NCBI RefSeq assembly: GCF_051020765.1
Contig: NC_134930.1
Location: 5,518,001-5,582,000 of the forward strand
Length of the DNA: 64,000 bases
Direction: 5' to 3'
Origin: Lasioglossum baleicum
Lineage: Eukaryota; Arthropoda; Insecta; Hymenoptera; Halictidae
Shown in pieces: positions 50,699 through 63,440 of this stretch (position 1 is the stretch's first letter; every line of letters begins with the position of its first letter). Both the position numbers and the translations under genes were made by a program. A model generated the notes under the pieces. That model made no database searches, was not told the DNA's origin, and saw only the letters and a program-made list of their open reading frames with translations.

Positions 50699-52481
50699 AT
50701 GGCTAAGAAGGTAGTGTATACCAGTTCCGGACGACACCGGTGAGTCCCATCTCGGCCTCATGGCTAAGAAGGTAGTGTATACCTGTTCGCGGACGACACC
50801 GATCAGTCCCATCTCGGCCTCATGGCTAAGAAGGTAGTGTATACCAGTTCGGGGACGAAACCGGTGAGTCCCACCTCGGCCTCATGGCTAAGAAGGTAGT
50901 GTATACCTGTCCGCGGACGACACCGATCAGTCCCATCTCGGCCTCATGGCTAAGAAGGTAGTGTATACCAGTTCCGGAAGACACCGGTGAGCCCCTTCTC
51001 GGCCTCATGGCTAAGTAGGTAGTGTATACCAGTTCCGGACGACACCGGTGAGTCCCATCTCGGCCTCATGGCTAAGAAGGTAGTGTATACCTGTTCGCGA
51101 ACGACACCGATCAGTCCCTTCTCGGCCTCATGGCTAAGAAGGTAGTGTATACCAGTTCGGGGACGAAACCGATCAGTCCCATCTCGGTCTCATGGCTAAG
51201 AAGGTAGTGTATACCAGTTCCGGACGACACCGGTGAGCCCCTTCTCGGCCTCATGGCTAAGTAGGTAGTGTATACCAGTTCCGGACAACACCGGTAAGTC
51301 CCTCCTCGGCCTCATGGCTAAGAAGGTAGTGTATACCTGTTCGCGGACGACACCGATCAGTCCCTTCTCGGCCTCATGGCTAAGAAGGTAGTGTATACCA
51401 GTTCGGGGACGAAACCGATCAGTCCCATCTCGGTCTCATGGCTAAGAAGGTAGTGTATACCAGTTCCGGACGACACCGGTGAGCCCCTTCTCGGCCTCAT
51501 GGCTAAGTAGGTAGTGTATACCAGTTCCGGACGACACCGGTAAGTCCCTCCTCGGCCTCATGGCTAAGAAGGTAGTGTATACCTGTTCGCGGACGACACC
51601 GATCAGTCCCATCTCGGCCTCATGGCTAAGAAGGTAGTGTATACCAGTTCGCGGACGACACCGATCAGTCCCATCTCGGCCTCATGGCTAAGAAGGTAGT
51701 GTATACCAGTTCCGGACGACACTGGTAAGTCCCTTCTCGGCCTCATGGCTAAGAAGGTAGTGTATACCAGTTCCGGACGACACCGGTGAGTCCCATCTCG
51801 GCCTCATGGCTAAGAAGGTAGTGTATACCTGTTCGCGGACGACACCGATCAGTCCCATCTCGGCCTCATGGCTAAGAAGGTAGTGTATACCAGTTCGGGG
51901 ACGAAACCGGTGAGTCCCACCTCGGCCTCATGGCTAAGAAGGTAGTGTATACCTGTTCGCGGACGACACTGATCAGTCCCATCTCGGCCTCATGGCTAAG
52001 AAGGTAGTGTATACCAGTTCCGGACGACACCGGTGAGTCCCATCTCGGCCTCATGGCTAAGAAGGTAGTGTATACCAGTTTCGGACGACACCGGTAAGTC
52101 CCTTCTCGGCCTCATGGCTAAGAAGGTAGTGTATACCAGTTCGGGGACGAAACCGGTGAGTCCCATCTCGGCCTCATGGCTAAGAAGGTAGTGTATACCT
52201 GTTCGCGGACGACACCGATCAGTCCCATCTCGGCCTCATGGCTAAGAAGGTAGTGTATACCAGTTCCGGACGACACCGGTAAGTCCCTTCTCGGCCTCAT
52301 GGCTAAGAAGGTAGTGTATACCAGTTCGGGGACGAAACCGGTGAGTCCCACCTCGGCCTCATGGCTAAGAAGGTAGTGTATACCTGTTCGCGGACGACAC
52401 CGATCAGTCCCATCTCGGCCTCATGGCTAAGAAGGTAGTGTATACCAGTTCCGGAACACACCGGTGAGCCCCTTCTCGGCC
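50205..52481. repeat. 2,277-bp tandem unit, copy 1
   Basis: Matches 52,482-54,622 at a constant offset of 2,277 bp (markers at 50,826/53,103, 51,872/54,149 and 52,118/54,395). From about 51,045 it also matches the first 1.3 kb of the window. Private bases include TGTCCGCGG near 50,910 and GGAACACACC near 52,455. Confidence 0.83.
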
Positions 52482-54622
52482 TCATGGCTAAGTAGGTAGT
52501 GTATACCAGTTCCGGACGACACCGGTGAGTCCCATCTCGGCCTCATGGCTAAGAAGGTAGTGTATACCTGTTCGCGAACGACACCGATCAGTCCCTTCTC
52601 GGCCTCATGGCTAAGAAGGTGGTGTATACCAGTTCGGGGACGAAACCGATCAGTCCCATCTCGGTCTCATGGCTAAGAAGGTAGTGTATACGAGTTCCGG
52701 ACGACACCGGTGAGCCCCTTCTCGGCCTCATGGCTAAGAAGGTAGTGTATACCAGTTCCGGACGACACCGGTAAGTCCCTCCTCGGCCTCATGGCTAAGA
52801 AGGTAGTGTATACCTGTTCGCGGACGACACCGATCAGTCCCATCTCGGCCTCATGGCTAAGAAGGTAGTGTATACCAGTTCGCGGACGACACCGATCAGT
52901 CCCATCTCGGCCTCATGGCTAAGAAGGTAGTGTATACCAGTTCCGGATGACACCGGTAAGTCCCTTCTCGGCCTCATGGCTAAGAAGGTAGTGTATACCA
53001 GTTCCGGACGACACCGGTGAGTCCCATCTCGGCCTCATGGCTAAGAAGGTAGTGTATACCTGTTCGCGGACGACACCGATCAGTCCCATCTCGGCCTCAT
53101 GGCTAAGAAGGTAGTGTATACCAGTTCGGGGACGAAACCGGTGAGTCCCACCTCGGCCTCATGGCTAAGAAGGTAGTGTATACCTGTTCGCGGACGACAC
53201 CGATCAGTCCCATCTCGGCCTCATGGCTAAGAAGGTAGTGTATACCAGTTCCGGAAGACACCGGTGAGCCCCTTCTCGGCCTCATGGCTAAGTAGGTAGT
53301 GTATACCAGTTCCGGACGACACCGGTGAGTCCCATCTCGGCCTCATGGCTAAGAAGGTAGTGTATACCTGTTCGCGAACGACACCGATCAGTCCCTTCTC
53401 GGCCTCATGGCTAAGAAGGTAGTGTATACCAGTTCGGGGACGAAACCGATCAGTCCCATCTCGGTCTCATGGCTAAGAAGGTAGTGTATACCAGTTCCGG
53501 ACGACACCGGTGAGCCCCTTCTCGGCCTCATGGCTAAGTAGGTAGTGTATACCAGTTCCGGACAACACCGGTAAGTCCCTCCTCGGCCTCATGGCTAAGA
53601 AGGTAGTGTATACCTGTTCGCGGACGACACCGATCAGTCCCTTCTCGGCCTCATGGCTAAGAAGGTAGTGTATACCAGTTCGGGGACGAAACCGATCAGT
53701 CCCATCTCGGTCTCATGGCTAAGAAGGTAGTGTATACCAGTTCCGGACGACACCGGTGAGCCCCTTCTCGGCCTCATGGCTAAGTAGATAGTGTATACCA
53801 GTTCCGGGCGACACCGGTAAGTCCCTCCTCGGCCTCATGGCTAAGAAGGTAGTGTATACCTGTTCGCGGACGACACCGATCAGTCCCATCTCGGCCTCAT
53901 GGCTAAGAAGGTAGTGTATACCAGTTCGCGGACGACACCGATCAGTCCCATCTCGGCCTCATGGCTAAGAAGGTAGTGTATACCAGTTCCGGACGACACT
54001 GGTAAGTCCCTTCTCGGCCTCATGGCTAAGAAGGTAGTGTATACCAGTTCCGGACGACACCGGTGAGTCCCATCTCGGCCTCATGGCTAAGAAGGTAGTG
54101 TATACCTGTTCGCGGACGACACCGATCAGTCCCATCTCGGCCTCATGGCTAAGAAGGTAGTGTATACCAGTTCGGGGACGAAACCGGTGAGTCCCACCTC
54201 GGCCTCATGGCTAAGAAGGTAGTGTATACCTGTTCGCGGACGACACTGATCAGTCCCATCTCGGCCTCATGGCTAAGAAGGTAGTGTATACCAGTTCCGG
54301 ACGACACCGGTGAGTCCCATCTCGGCCTCATGGCTAAGAAGGTAGTGTATACCAGTTTCGGACGACACCGGTAAGTCCCTTCTCGGCCTCATGGCTAAGA
54401 AGGTAGTGTATACCAGTTCGGGGACGAAACCGGTGAGTCCCATCTCGGCCTCATGGCTAAGAAGGTAGTGTATACCTGTTCGCGGACGACACCGATCAGT
54501 CCCATCTCGGCCTCATGGCTAAGAAGGTAGTGTATACCAGTTCCGGACGACACCGGTAAGTCCCTTCTCGGCCTCATGGCTAAGAAGGTAGTGTATACCA
54601 GTTCGGGGACGAAACCGGTGAG
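52482..54622. repeat. 2,277-bp tandem unit, copy 2
   Basis: Directly follows copy 1 in the same order. Private changes seen by eye are CTAAGAAGG for CTAAGTAGG near 52,735, CCGGATGAC near 52,927, TAAGTAGATAG near 53,785 and CCGGGCGAC near 53,807. It ends where the C monomer tail reads CAT rather than CAC. Confidence 0.82.
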
Positions 54623-56385
54623 TCCCATCTCGGCCTCATGGCTAAGAAGGTAGTGTATACCTGTTCGCGGACGACACCGATCAGTCCCATCTCGGCCTCA
54701 TGGCTAAGAAGGTAGTGTATACCTGTTCGCGGACGACACCGATCAGTCCCATCTCGGTCTCATGGCTAAGAAGGTAGTGTACACCAGTTCCGGACGACAC
54801 CGGTGAGCCCCTTCTCGGCCTCATGGCTAAGAAGGTAGTGTATACCAGTTCCGGACGACACCGGTGAGTCCCATTTCGGCCTCATGGCTAAGAAGGTAGT
54901 GTATACCTGTTCGCGGACGACACCGATCAGTCCCTTCTCGGCCTCATGGCTAAGAAGGTAGTGTATACCAGTTCGGGGACGAAACCGGTGAGTCCCACCT
55001 CGGCCTCATGGCTAAGAAGGTAGTGTATACCTGTTCGCGGACGACACTGATCAGTCCCATCTCGGCCTCATGGCTAAGAAGGTAGTGTATACCAGTTCCG
55101 GACGACACCGGTGAGTCCCATCTCGGCCTCATGGCTAAGAAGGTAGTGTATACCAGTTCCGGACGACACCGGTAAGTCCCTTCTCGGCCTCATGGCTAAG
55201 AAGGTAGTGTATACCAGTTCGGGGACGAAACCGGTGAGTCCCATCTCGGCCTCATGGCTAAGAAGGTAGTGTATACCTGTTCGCGGACGACACCGATCAG
55301 TCCCATCTCGGCCTCGTGGCTAAGAAGGTAGTGTATACCTGTTCGCGGACGACACCGATCAGTCCCATCTCGGCCTCATGGCTAAGAAGGTAGTGTATAC
55401 CAGTTCCGGAAGACACCGGTGAGCCCCTTCTCGGCCTCATGGCTAAGTAGGTAGTGTATACCAGTTCCGGACGACACCGGTGAGTCCCATCTCGGCCTCA
55501 TGGCTAAGAAGGTAGTGTATACCTGTTCGCGAACGACACCGATCAGTCCCTTCTCGGCCTCATGGCTAAGAAGGTGGTGTATACCAGTTCGGGGACGAAA
55601 CCGATCAGTCCCATCTCGGTCTCATGGCTAAGAAGGTAGTGTATACGAGTTCCGGACGACACCGGTGAGCCCCTTCTCGGCCTCATGGCTAAGTAGGTAG
55701 TGTATACCAGTTCCGGACGACACCGGTAAGTCCCTCCTCGGCCTCATGGCTAAGAAGGTAGTGTATACCTGTTCGCGGACGACACCGATCAGTCCCATCT
55801 CGGCCTCATGGCTAAGAAGGTAGTGTATACCAGTTCGCGGACGACACCGATCAGTCCCATCTCGGCCTCATGGCTAAGAAGGTAGTGTATACCAGTTCCG
55901 GACGACACCGGTAAGTCCCTTCTCGGCCTCATGGCTAAGAAGGTAGTGTATACCAGTTCCGGACGACACCGGTGAGTCCCATCTCGGCCTCATGGCTAAG
56001 AAGGTAGTGTATACCTGTTCGCGGACGACACCGATCAGTCCCATCTCGGCCTCATGGCTAAGAAGGTAGTGTATACCAGTTCGGGGACGAAACCGGTGAG
56101 TCCCACCTCGGCCTCATGGCTAAGAAGGTAGTGTATACCTGTTCGCGGACGACACCGATCAGTCCCATCTCGGCCTCATGGCTAAGAAGGTAGTGTATAC
56201 CAGTTCCGGAAGACACCGGTGAGCCCCTTCTCGGCCTCATGGCTAAGTAGGTAGTGTATACCAGTTCCGGACGACACCGGTGAGTCCCATCTCGGCCTCA
56301 TGGCTAAGAAGGTAGTGTATACCTGTTCGCGAACGACACCGATCAGTCCCTTCTCGGCCTCATGGCTAAGAAGGTAGTGTATACC
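54622..56385. repeat. HOR-type segment matching 12.6-14.3 kb
   Basis: Monomer order follows 12,572-14,335 at an offset of 42,050 bp (markers 12,900/54,950 and 14,008/56,058). It also follows 30.9-32.7 kb at an offset of 23,699 bp. One visible private base is CATTTCGG near 54,874. The match ends where a TTCGGGGACGAAACCGATC monomer replaces CAGTTCGCGG. Confidence 0.78.
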
Positions 56386-58770
56386 AGTTCGGGGACGAAA
56401 CCGATCAGTCCCATCTCGGTCTCATGGCTAAGAAGGTAGTGTATACCAGTTCCGGACGACACCGGTGAGCCCCTTCTCGGCCTCATGGCTAAGTAGGTAG
56501 TGTATACCAGTTCCGGACGACACCGGTAAGTCCCTCCTCGGCCTCATGGCTAAGAAGGTCGTGTATACCTGTTCGCGGACGACACCGATCAGTCCCATCT
56601 CGGCCTCATGGCTAAGAAGGTAGTGTATACCAGTTCGCGGACGACACCGATCAGTCCCATCTCGGCCTCATGGCTAAGAAGGTAGTGTATACCAGTTCCG
56701 GACGACACTGGTAAGTCCCTTCTCGGCCTCATGGCTAAGAAGGTAGTGTATACCAGTTCCGGACGACACCGGTGAGTCCCATCTCGGCCTCATGGCTAAG
56801 AAGGTAGTGTATACCTGTTCGCGGACGACACCGATCAGTCCCATCTCGGCCTCATGGCTAAGAAGATAGTGTATACCAGTTCGGGGACGAAACCGGTGAG
56901 TCCCACCTCGGCCTCATGGCTAAGAAGGTAGTGTATACCTGTTCGCGGACGACACTGATCAGTCCCATCTCGGCCTCATGGCTAAGAAGGTAGTGTATAC
57001 CAGTTCCGGACGACACCGGTGAGTCCCATCTCGGCCTCATGGCTAAGAAGGTAGTGTATACCAGTTTCGGACGACACCGGTAAGTCCCTTCTCGGCCTCA
57101 TGGCTAAGAAGGTAGTGTATACCAGTTCGGGGACGAAACCGGTGAGTCCCATCTCGGCCTCATGGCTAAGAAGGTAGTGTATACCTGTTCGCGGACGACA
57201 CCGATCAGTCCCATCTCGGCCTCGTGGCTAAGAAGGTAGTGTATACCTGTTCGCGGACGACACCGATCAGTCCCATCTCGGCCTCATGGCTAAGAAGGTA
57301 GTGTATACCAGTTCCGGACGACACCGGTGAGCCCCTTCTCGGCCTCATGGCTAAGTAGGTATTGTATACCAGTTCCGGACGACACCGGTGAGTCCCATCT
57401 GGGCCTCATGGCTAAGAAGGTAGTGTATACCTGTTCGCGAACGACACCGATCAGTCCCATCTCTGCCTCATGGCTAAGAAGGTAGTGTATACCTGTTCGC
57501 GGACGACACCGATCAGTCCCATCTCGGCCTCATGGCTAAGAAGGTAGTGTATACCTGTTCGCGGACGACACCGATCAGTCCCATCTCGGTGTCATGGCTA
57601 AGTAGGTAGTGTATACCAGTTCCGGACGACACCGGTAAGTCCCTTCTCGGCCTCATGGCTAAGAAGGTAGTGTATACCTGTTCGCGGACGACACCGATCA
57701 GTCCCATCTCGGCCTCATGGCTAAGAAGGTAGTGTATACCAGTTCGAGGACGACACCGATCAGTCCCATCTCGGCCTCATGGCTAAGAAGGTAGTGTATA
57801 CCAATTCCGGACGACACCGGTAAGTCCCTTCTCGGCCTCATGGCTAAGAAGGTAGTGTATACCAGTTCCGGACGACACCGGTGAGTCCCATCTCGGCCTC
57901 ATGGCTAAGAAGGTAGTGTATACCTGTTCGCGGACGACACCGATCAGTCCCTTCTCGGCCTCATGGCTAAGAAGGTAGTGTATACCAGTTCGGGGACGAA
58001 ACCGGTGAGTCCCACCTCGGCCTCATGGCTAAGAAGGTAGTGTATACCTGTTCGCGGACGACACTGATCAGTCCCATCTCGGCCTCATGGCTAAGAAGGT
58101 AGTGTATACCAGTTCCGGACGACACCGGTAAGTCCCTTCTCGGCCTCATGGCTAAGAAGGTAGTGTATACCAGTTCGGGGACGAAACCGGTGAGTCCCAT
58201 CTCGGCCTCATGGCTAAGAAGGTAGTGTATACCTGTTCGCGGACGACACCGATCAGTCCCATCTCGGCCTCATGGCTAAGAAGGTAGTGTATACCAGTTC
58301 GGGGACGACACCGGTGAGTCCCATCTCGGCCTCATGGCTAAGAAGGTAGTGTATACCAGTTCCGGACGACACCGGTAAGTCCCTTCTCGGCCTCATGGCT
58401 AAGAAGGTAGTGTATACCAGTTCGGGGACGAAACCGGTGAGTCCCATCTCGGCCTCATGGCTAAGAAGGTAGTGTATACCTGTTCGCGGGCGACACCGAT
58501 CAGTCCCATCTCGGCCTCGTGGCTAAGTAGGTAGTATATACCAGTTCCGGACGACACCGGTGAGTCCCATCTCGGCCTCATGGCTAACAAGGTAGTGTAT
58601 ACCTGTTCGCGGACGACACCGATCAGTCCCATCTCGGCCACATGGCTAAGAAGGTAGTGTATACCTGTTCGCGGACAACACCGATCAGTCCCATCTCTGC
58701 CTCATGGCTAAGTAGGTAGTGTGTACCAGTTCCGGACGACACCGGTGAGTCCCATCTCGGCCTCATGGCT
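56000..58770. repeat. Segment matching 5.0-9.4 kb
   Basis: Collinear with 5,016-7,150 at an offset of 50,984, then 51,046 bp after one extra monomer near 56,565. It is also collinear with 7,476-9,388 at 49,382 bp. Because the left part of the window carries the 1,664-bp duplication and this part does not, this copy may be closer to the pre-duplication arrangement. Private variants include CTCTGCCTC near 57,462 and CTCGGTGTC near 57,587. Confidence 0.8.
57595..58770. repeat. 1.18-kb segment duplicated at 59.75-60.93 kb
   Basis: The order from the TAAGTAGG-led 61-mer through the GTGTGTACC variant is repeated at about 59,750-60,925 with offset 2,155 bp. Markers are TTCGAGG at 57,745/59,900, GTAGTATAT near 58,530/60,685 and TAACAAGG near 58,583/60,738. 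One visible difference is CATATCGG near 60,354 in the later copy. Confidence 0.8.
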
Positions 58771-58799
58771 AAGAAAGTAGTGTATACCAGTTCGGGGAC

Positions 58800-61700
58800 G
58801 ACACCGGTGAGTCCCATCTCGGCCTCATGGCTAAGAAGGTAGTGTATACCAGTTCGGGGACGAAACCGATCAGTCCCATCTCGGCCTCATGGCTAAGAAG
58901 GTAGTGTATACCAGTTCAGGACGACACCGGTAAGTCCCTTCTCGGCCTCATGGCTAAGAAGGTAGTGTATACCAGTTCCGGACGACACCGGTAAGTCCCT
59001 TCTCGGCCTCATGGCTAAGAAGGTAGTGTATACCAGTTCGGGGACGAAACCGGTGAGTCCCATCTCGGCCTCATGGCTAAGAAGGTAGTGTATACCAGTT
59101 CAGAACGACACCGGTAAGTCCCTTCTCGGCCTCATGGCTAAGAAGGTAGTGTATACCAGTTCCGGACGACACCGGTAAGTCCCTTCTCGGCCTCATGGCT
59201 AAGAAGGTAGTGTATACCAGTTCGGGGACGAAACCGGTGAGTCCCTTCTCGGCCTCATGGCTAAGAAGGTAGTGTATACCTGTTCGCGGACGACACCGAT
59301 CAGTCCCATCTCGGCCTCATGGCTAAGAAGGTAGTGTATACCAGTTCGAGGACGACACCGATCAGTCCCATCTCGGCCTCATGGCTAAGAAGGTAGTGTA
59401 TACCAATTCCGGACGACACCGGTAAGTCCCTTCTCGGCCTCATGGCTAAGAAGGTAGTGTATACCAGTTCCGGACGACACCGGTGAGTCCCATCTCGGCC
59501 TCATGGCTAAGAAGGTAGTGTATACCAGTTCGGGGACGAACCCGGTGAGTCCCATCTCGGCCTCATGGCTAAGAAGGTAGTGTATACCAGTTCAGAACGA
59601 CACCGGTAAGTCCCTTCTCGGCCTCATGGCTAAGAAGGTAGTGTATACCAGTTCGGGGACGAAAAAGGTGAGTCCCATCTCGGCCTCATGGCTAAGAAGG
59701 TAGTGTATACCAGTTCCGGACGACACCGGTAAGTCCCTTCTCGGCCTCATGGCTAAGTAGGTAGTGTATACCAGTTCCGGACGACACCGGTAAGTCCCTT
59801 CTCGGCCTCATGGCTAAGAAGGTAGTGTATACCTGTTCGCGGACGACACCGATCAGTCCCATCTCGGCCTCATGGCTAAGAAGGTAGTGTATACCAGTTC
59901 GAGGACGACACCGATCAGTCCCATCTCGGCCTCATGGCTAAGAAGGTAGTGTATACCAATTCCGGACGACACCGGTAAGTCCCTTCTCGGCCTCATGGCT
60001 AAGAAGGTAGTGTATACCAGTTCCGGACGACACCGGTGAGTCCCATCTCGGCCTCATGGCTAAGAAGGTAGTGTATACCTGTTCGCGGACGACACCGATC
60101 AGTCCCTTCTCGGCCTCATGGCTAAGAAGGTAGTGTATACCAGTTCGGGGACGAAACCGGTGAGTCCCACCTCGGCCTCATGGCTAAGAAGGTAGTGTAT
60201 ACCTGTTCGCGGACGACACTGATCAGTCCCATCTCGGCCTCATGGCTAAGAAGGTAGTGTATACCAGTTCCGGACGACACCGGTAAGTCCCTTCTCGGCC
60301 TCATGGCTAAGAAGGTAGTGTATACCAGTTCGGGGACGAAACCGGTGAGTCCCATATCGGCCTCATGGCTAAGAAGGTAGTGTATACCTGTTCGCGGACG
60401 ACACCGATCAGTCCCATCTCGGCCTCATGGCTAAGAAGGTAGTGTATACCAGTTCGGGGACGACACCGGTGAGTCCCATCTCGGCCTCATGGCTAAGAAG
60501 GTAGTGTATACCAGTTCCGGACGACACCGGTAAGTCCCTTCTCGGCCTCATGGCTAAGAAGGTAGTGTATACCAGTTCGGGGACGAAACCGGTGAGTCCC
60601 ATCTCGGCCTCATGGCTAAGAAGGTAGTGTATACCTGTTCGCGGGCGACACCGATCAGTCCCATCTCGGCCTCGTGGCTAAGTAGGTAGTATATACCAGT
60701 TCCGGACGACACCGGTGAGTCCCATCTCGGCCTCATGGCTAACAAGGTAGTGTATACCTGTTCGCGGACGACACCGATCAGTCCCATCTCGGCCACATGG
60801 CTAAGAAGGTAGTGTATACCTGTTCGCGGACAACACCGATCAGTCCCATCTCTGCCTCATGGCTAAGTAGGTAGTGTGTACCAGTTCCGGACGACACCGG
60901 TGAGTCCCATCTCGGCCTCATGGCTAAGAAGGTAGTGTATACCTGTTCGCGGACGACACCGATCAGTCCCTTCTCGGCCTCATGGCTAAGAAGGTAGTGT
61001 ATTCCTGTTCGCGGACGACACCGATCAGTCCCATCTCGGCCTCATGGCTAAGAAGGTAGTGTATACCAGTTCAGGACGACACCGGTAAGTCCCTTCTCGG
61101 CCTCATGGCTAAGAAGGTAGTGTATACCAGTTCGGGGACGAAACCGGTGAGTCCCATCTCGGCCTCATGGCTAAGAAGGTAGTGTATACCTGTTCGCGGA
61201 CGACACCGATCAGTCCCATCTCGGCCTCATGGCTAAGAAGGTAGTGTATACCAGTTCGGGGACGACACCGGTGAGTCCCATCTCGGCCTCATGGCTAAGA
61301 AGGTAGTGTATACCAGTTCGCGGACGACACCGATCAGTCCCATCTCGGCCTCATGGCTAAGAAGGTAGTGTATACCAGTTCCGGACGACACCGGTAAGTC
61401 CCTTCTCGGCCTCATGGCTAAGAAGGTAGTGTATACCAGTTCGGGGACGAAACCGGTGAGTCCCATCTCGGCCTCATGGCTAAGAAGGTAGTGTATACCT
61501 GTTCGCGGACGACACCGATCAGTCCCATCTCGGCCTCATGGCTAAGAAGGTAGTGTATACCTGTTCGCGGACGACACCGATCAGTCCCATCTCGGTCTCA
61601 TGGCTAAGAAGGTAGTGTACACCAGTTCCGGACGACACCGGTGAGCCCCTTCTCGGCCTCATGGCTAAGAAGGTAGTGTATACCTGTTCGCGGACGACAC

Positions 61701-63440
61701 CGATCAGTCCCTTCTCGGCCTCATGGCTAAGAAGGTAGTGTATACCAGTTCGGGGACGAAACCGGTGAGTCCCACCTCGGCCTCATGGCTAAGAAGGTAG
61801 TGTATACCAGTTCAGGACGACACCGGTAAGTCCCTTCTCGGCCTCATGGCTAAGAAGGTAGTGTATACCAGTTCCGGACGACACCGGTAAGTCCCTTCTC
61901 GGCCTCATGGCTAAGAAGGTAGTGTATACCAGTTCGGGGACGAAACCGGTGAGTCCCATCTCGGCCTCATGGCTAAGAAGGTAGTGTATACCAGTTCAGA
62001 ACGACACCGGTAAGTCCCTTCTCGGCCTCATGGCTAAGAAGGTAGTGTATACCAGTTCGGGGACGAAAAAGGTGAGTCCCATCTCGGCCTCATGGCTAAG
62101 AAGGTAGTGTATACCTGTTCGCGGACGACACCGATCAGTCCCATCTCGGCCTCATGGCTAAGAAGGTAGTGTATACCAGTTCGGGGACGACACCGGTGAG
62201 TCCCATCTCGGCCTCATGGCTAAGAAGGTAGTGTATACCAGTTCGGGGACGAAACCGATCAGTCCCATCTCGGTCTCATGGCTAAGAAGGTAGTGTATAC
62301 CAGTTCCGGACGACACCGGTGAGCCCCTTCTCGGCCTCATGGCTAAGAAGGTAGTGTATACCAGTTCCGGACGACACCGGTAAGTCCCTTCTCGGCCTCA
62401 TGGCTAAGAAGGTAGTGTATACCAGTTCCGGACGACACCGGTAAGTCCCTTCTCGGCCTCATGGCTAAGAAGGTAGTGTATACCAGTTCGGGGACGAAAC
62501 CGGTGAGTCCCATCTCGGCCTCATGGCTAAGAAGGTAGTGTATACCAGTTCAGAACGACACCGGTAAGTCCCTTCTCGGCCTCATGGCTAAGAAGGTAGT
62601 GTATACCAGTTCCGGACGACACCGGTAAGTCCCTTCTCGGCCTCATGGCTAAGAAGGTAGTGTATACCAGTTCGGGGACGAAACCGGTGAGTCCCATCTC
62701 GGCCTCATGGCTAAGAAGGTAGTGTATACCAGTTCAGAACGACACCGGTAAGTCCCTTCTCGGCCTCATGGCTAAGAAGGTAGTGTATACCAGTTCGGGG
62801 ACGAAAAAGGTGAGTCCCATCTCGGCCTCATGGCTAAGAAGGTAGTGTATACCTGTTCGCGGACGACACCGATCAGTCCCATCTCGGCCTCATGGCTAAG
62901 AAGGTAGTGTATACCAGTTCGGGGACGACACCGGTGAGTCCCATCTCGGCCTCATGGCTAAGAAGGTAGTGTATACCAGTTCGGGGACGACACCGGTGAG
63001 TCCCATCTCGGCCTCATGGCTAAGAAGGTAGTGTATACCAGTTCGGGGACGAAACCGATCAGTCCCATCTCGGCCTCATGGCTAAGAAGGTAGTGTATAC
63101 CAGTTCAGGACGACACCGGTAAGTCCCTTCTCGGCCTCATGGCTAAGAAGGTAGTGTATACCAGTTCCGGACGACACCGGTAAGTCCCTTCTCGGCCTCA
63201 TGGCTAAGAAGGTAGTGTATACCAGTTCGGGGACGAAACCGGTGAGTCCCATCTCGGCCTCATGGCTAAGAAGGTAGTGTATACCAGTTCAGAACGACAC
63301 CGGTAAGTCCCTTCTCGGCCTCATGGCTAAGAAGGTAGTGTATACCAGTTCCGGACGACACCGGTAAGTCCCTTCTCGGCCTCATGGCTAAGAAGGTAGT
63401 GTATACCAGTTCGGGGACGAAACCGGTGAGTCCCATCTCG
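58800..63440. repeat. Pair of ~450-bp segments, offset 4,189 bp
   Basis: About 58,800-59,250 and 62,990-63,440 share the order C(GATC tail), TTCAGGACG, D, C, TTCAGAACG, D, C. The TTCAGAACG sites at 59,101 and 63,290 fix the offset at 4,189 bp. The sequence between them is the 2,155-bp and 738-bp duplications described separately. Confidence 0.72.
61800..62968. repeat. Duplication with 738-bp offset (three tetramers)
   Basis: The order around the TTCAGAACG and GAAAAAGG monomers at 61,997-62,230 recurs at 62,735-62,968, exactly 738 bp later. Within the spacing, a shorter three-monomer repeat puts TTCAGAACG 184 bp apart (62,551 and 62,735). The same 184-bp spacing is seen at 63,290 and 63,474. 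Confidence 0.78.

Noticed and set aside
828..62340. About a hundred 60-88 codon minus-strand open frames
   Set aside because: All are near-copies of the same 41-residue translation of the repeat, ending at the same TAG within CTTCTTAGCC. They follow monomer arrangement, not gene structure.
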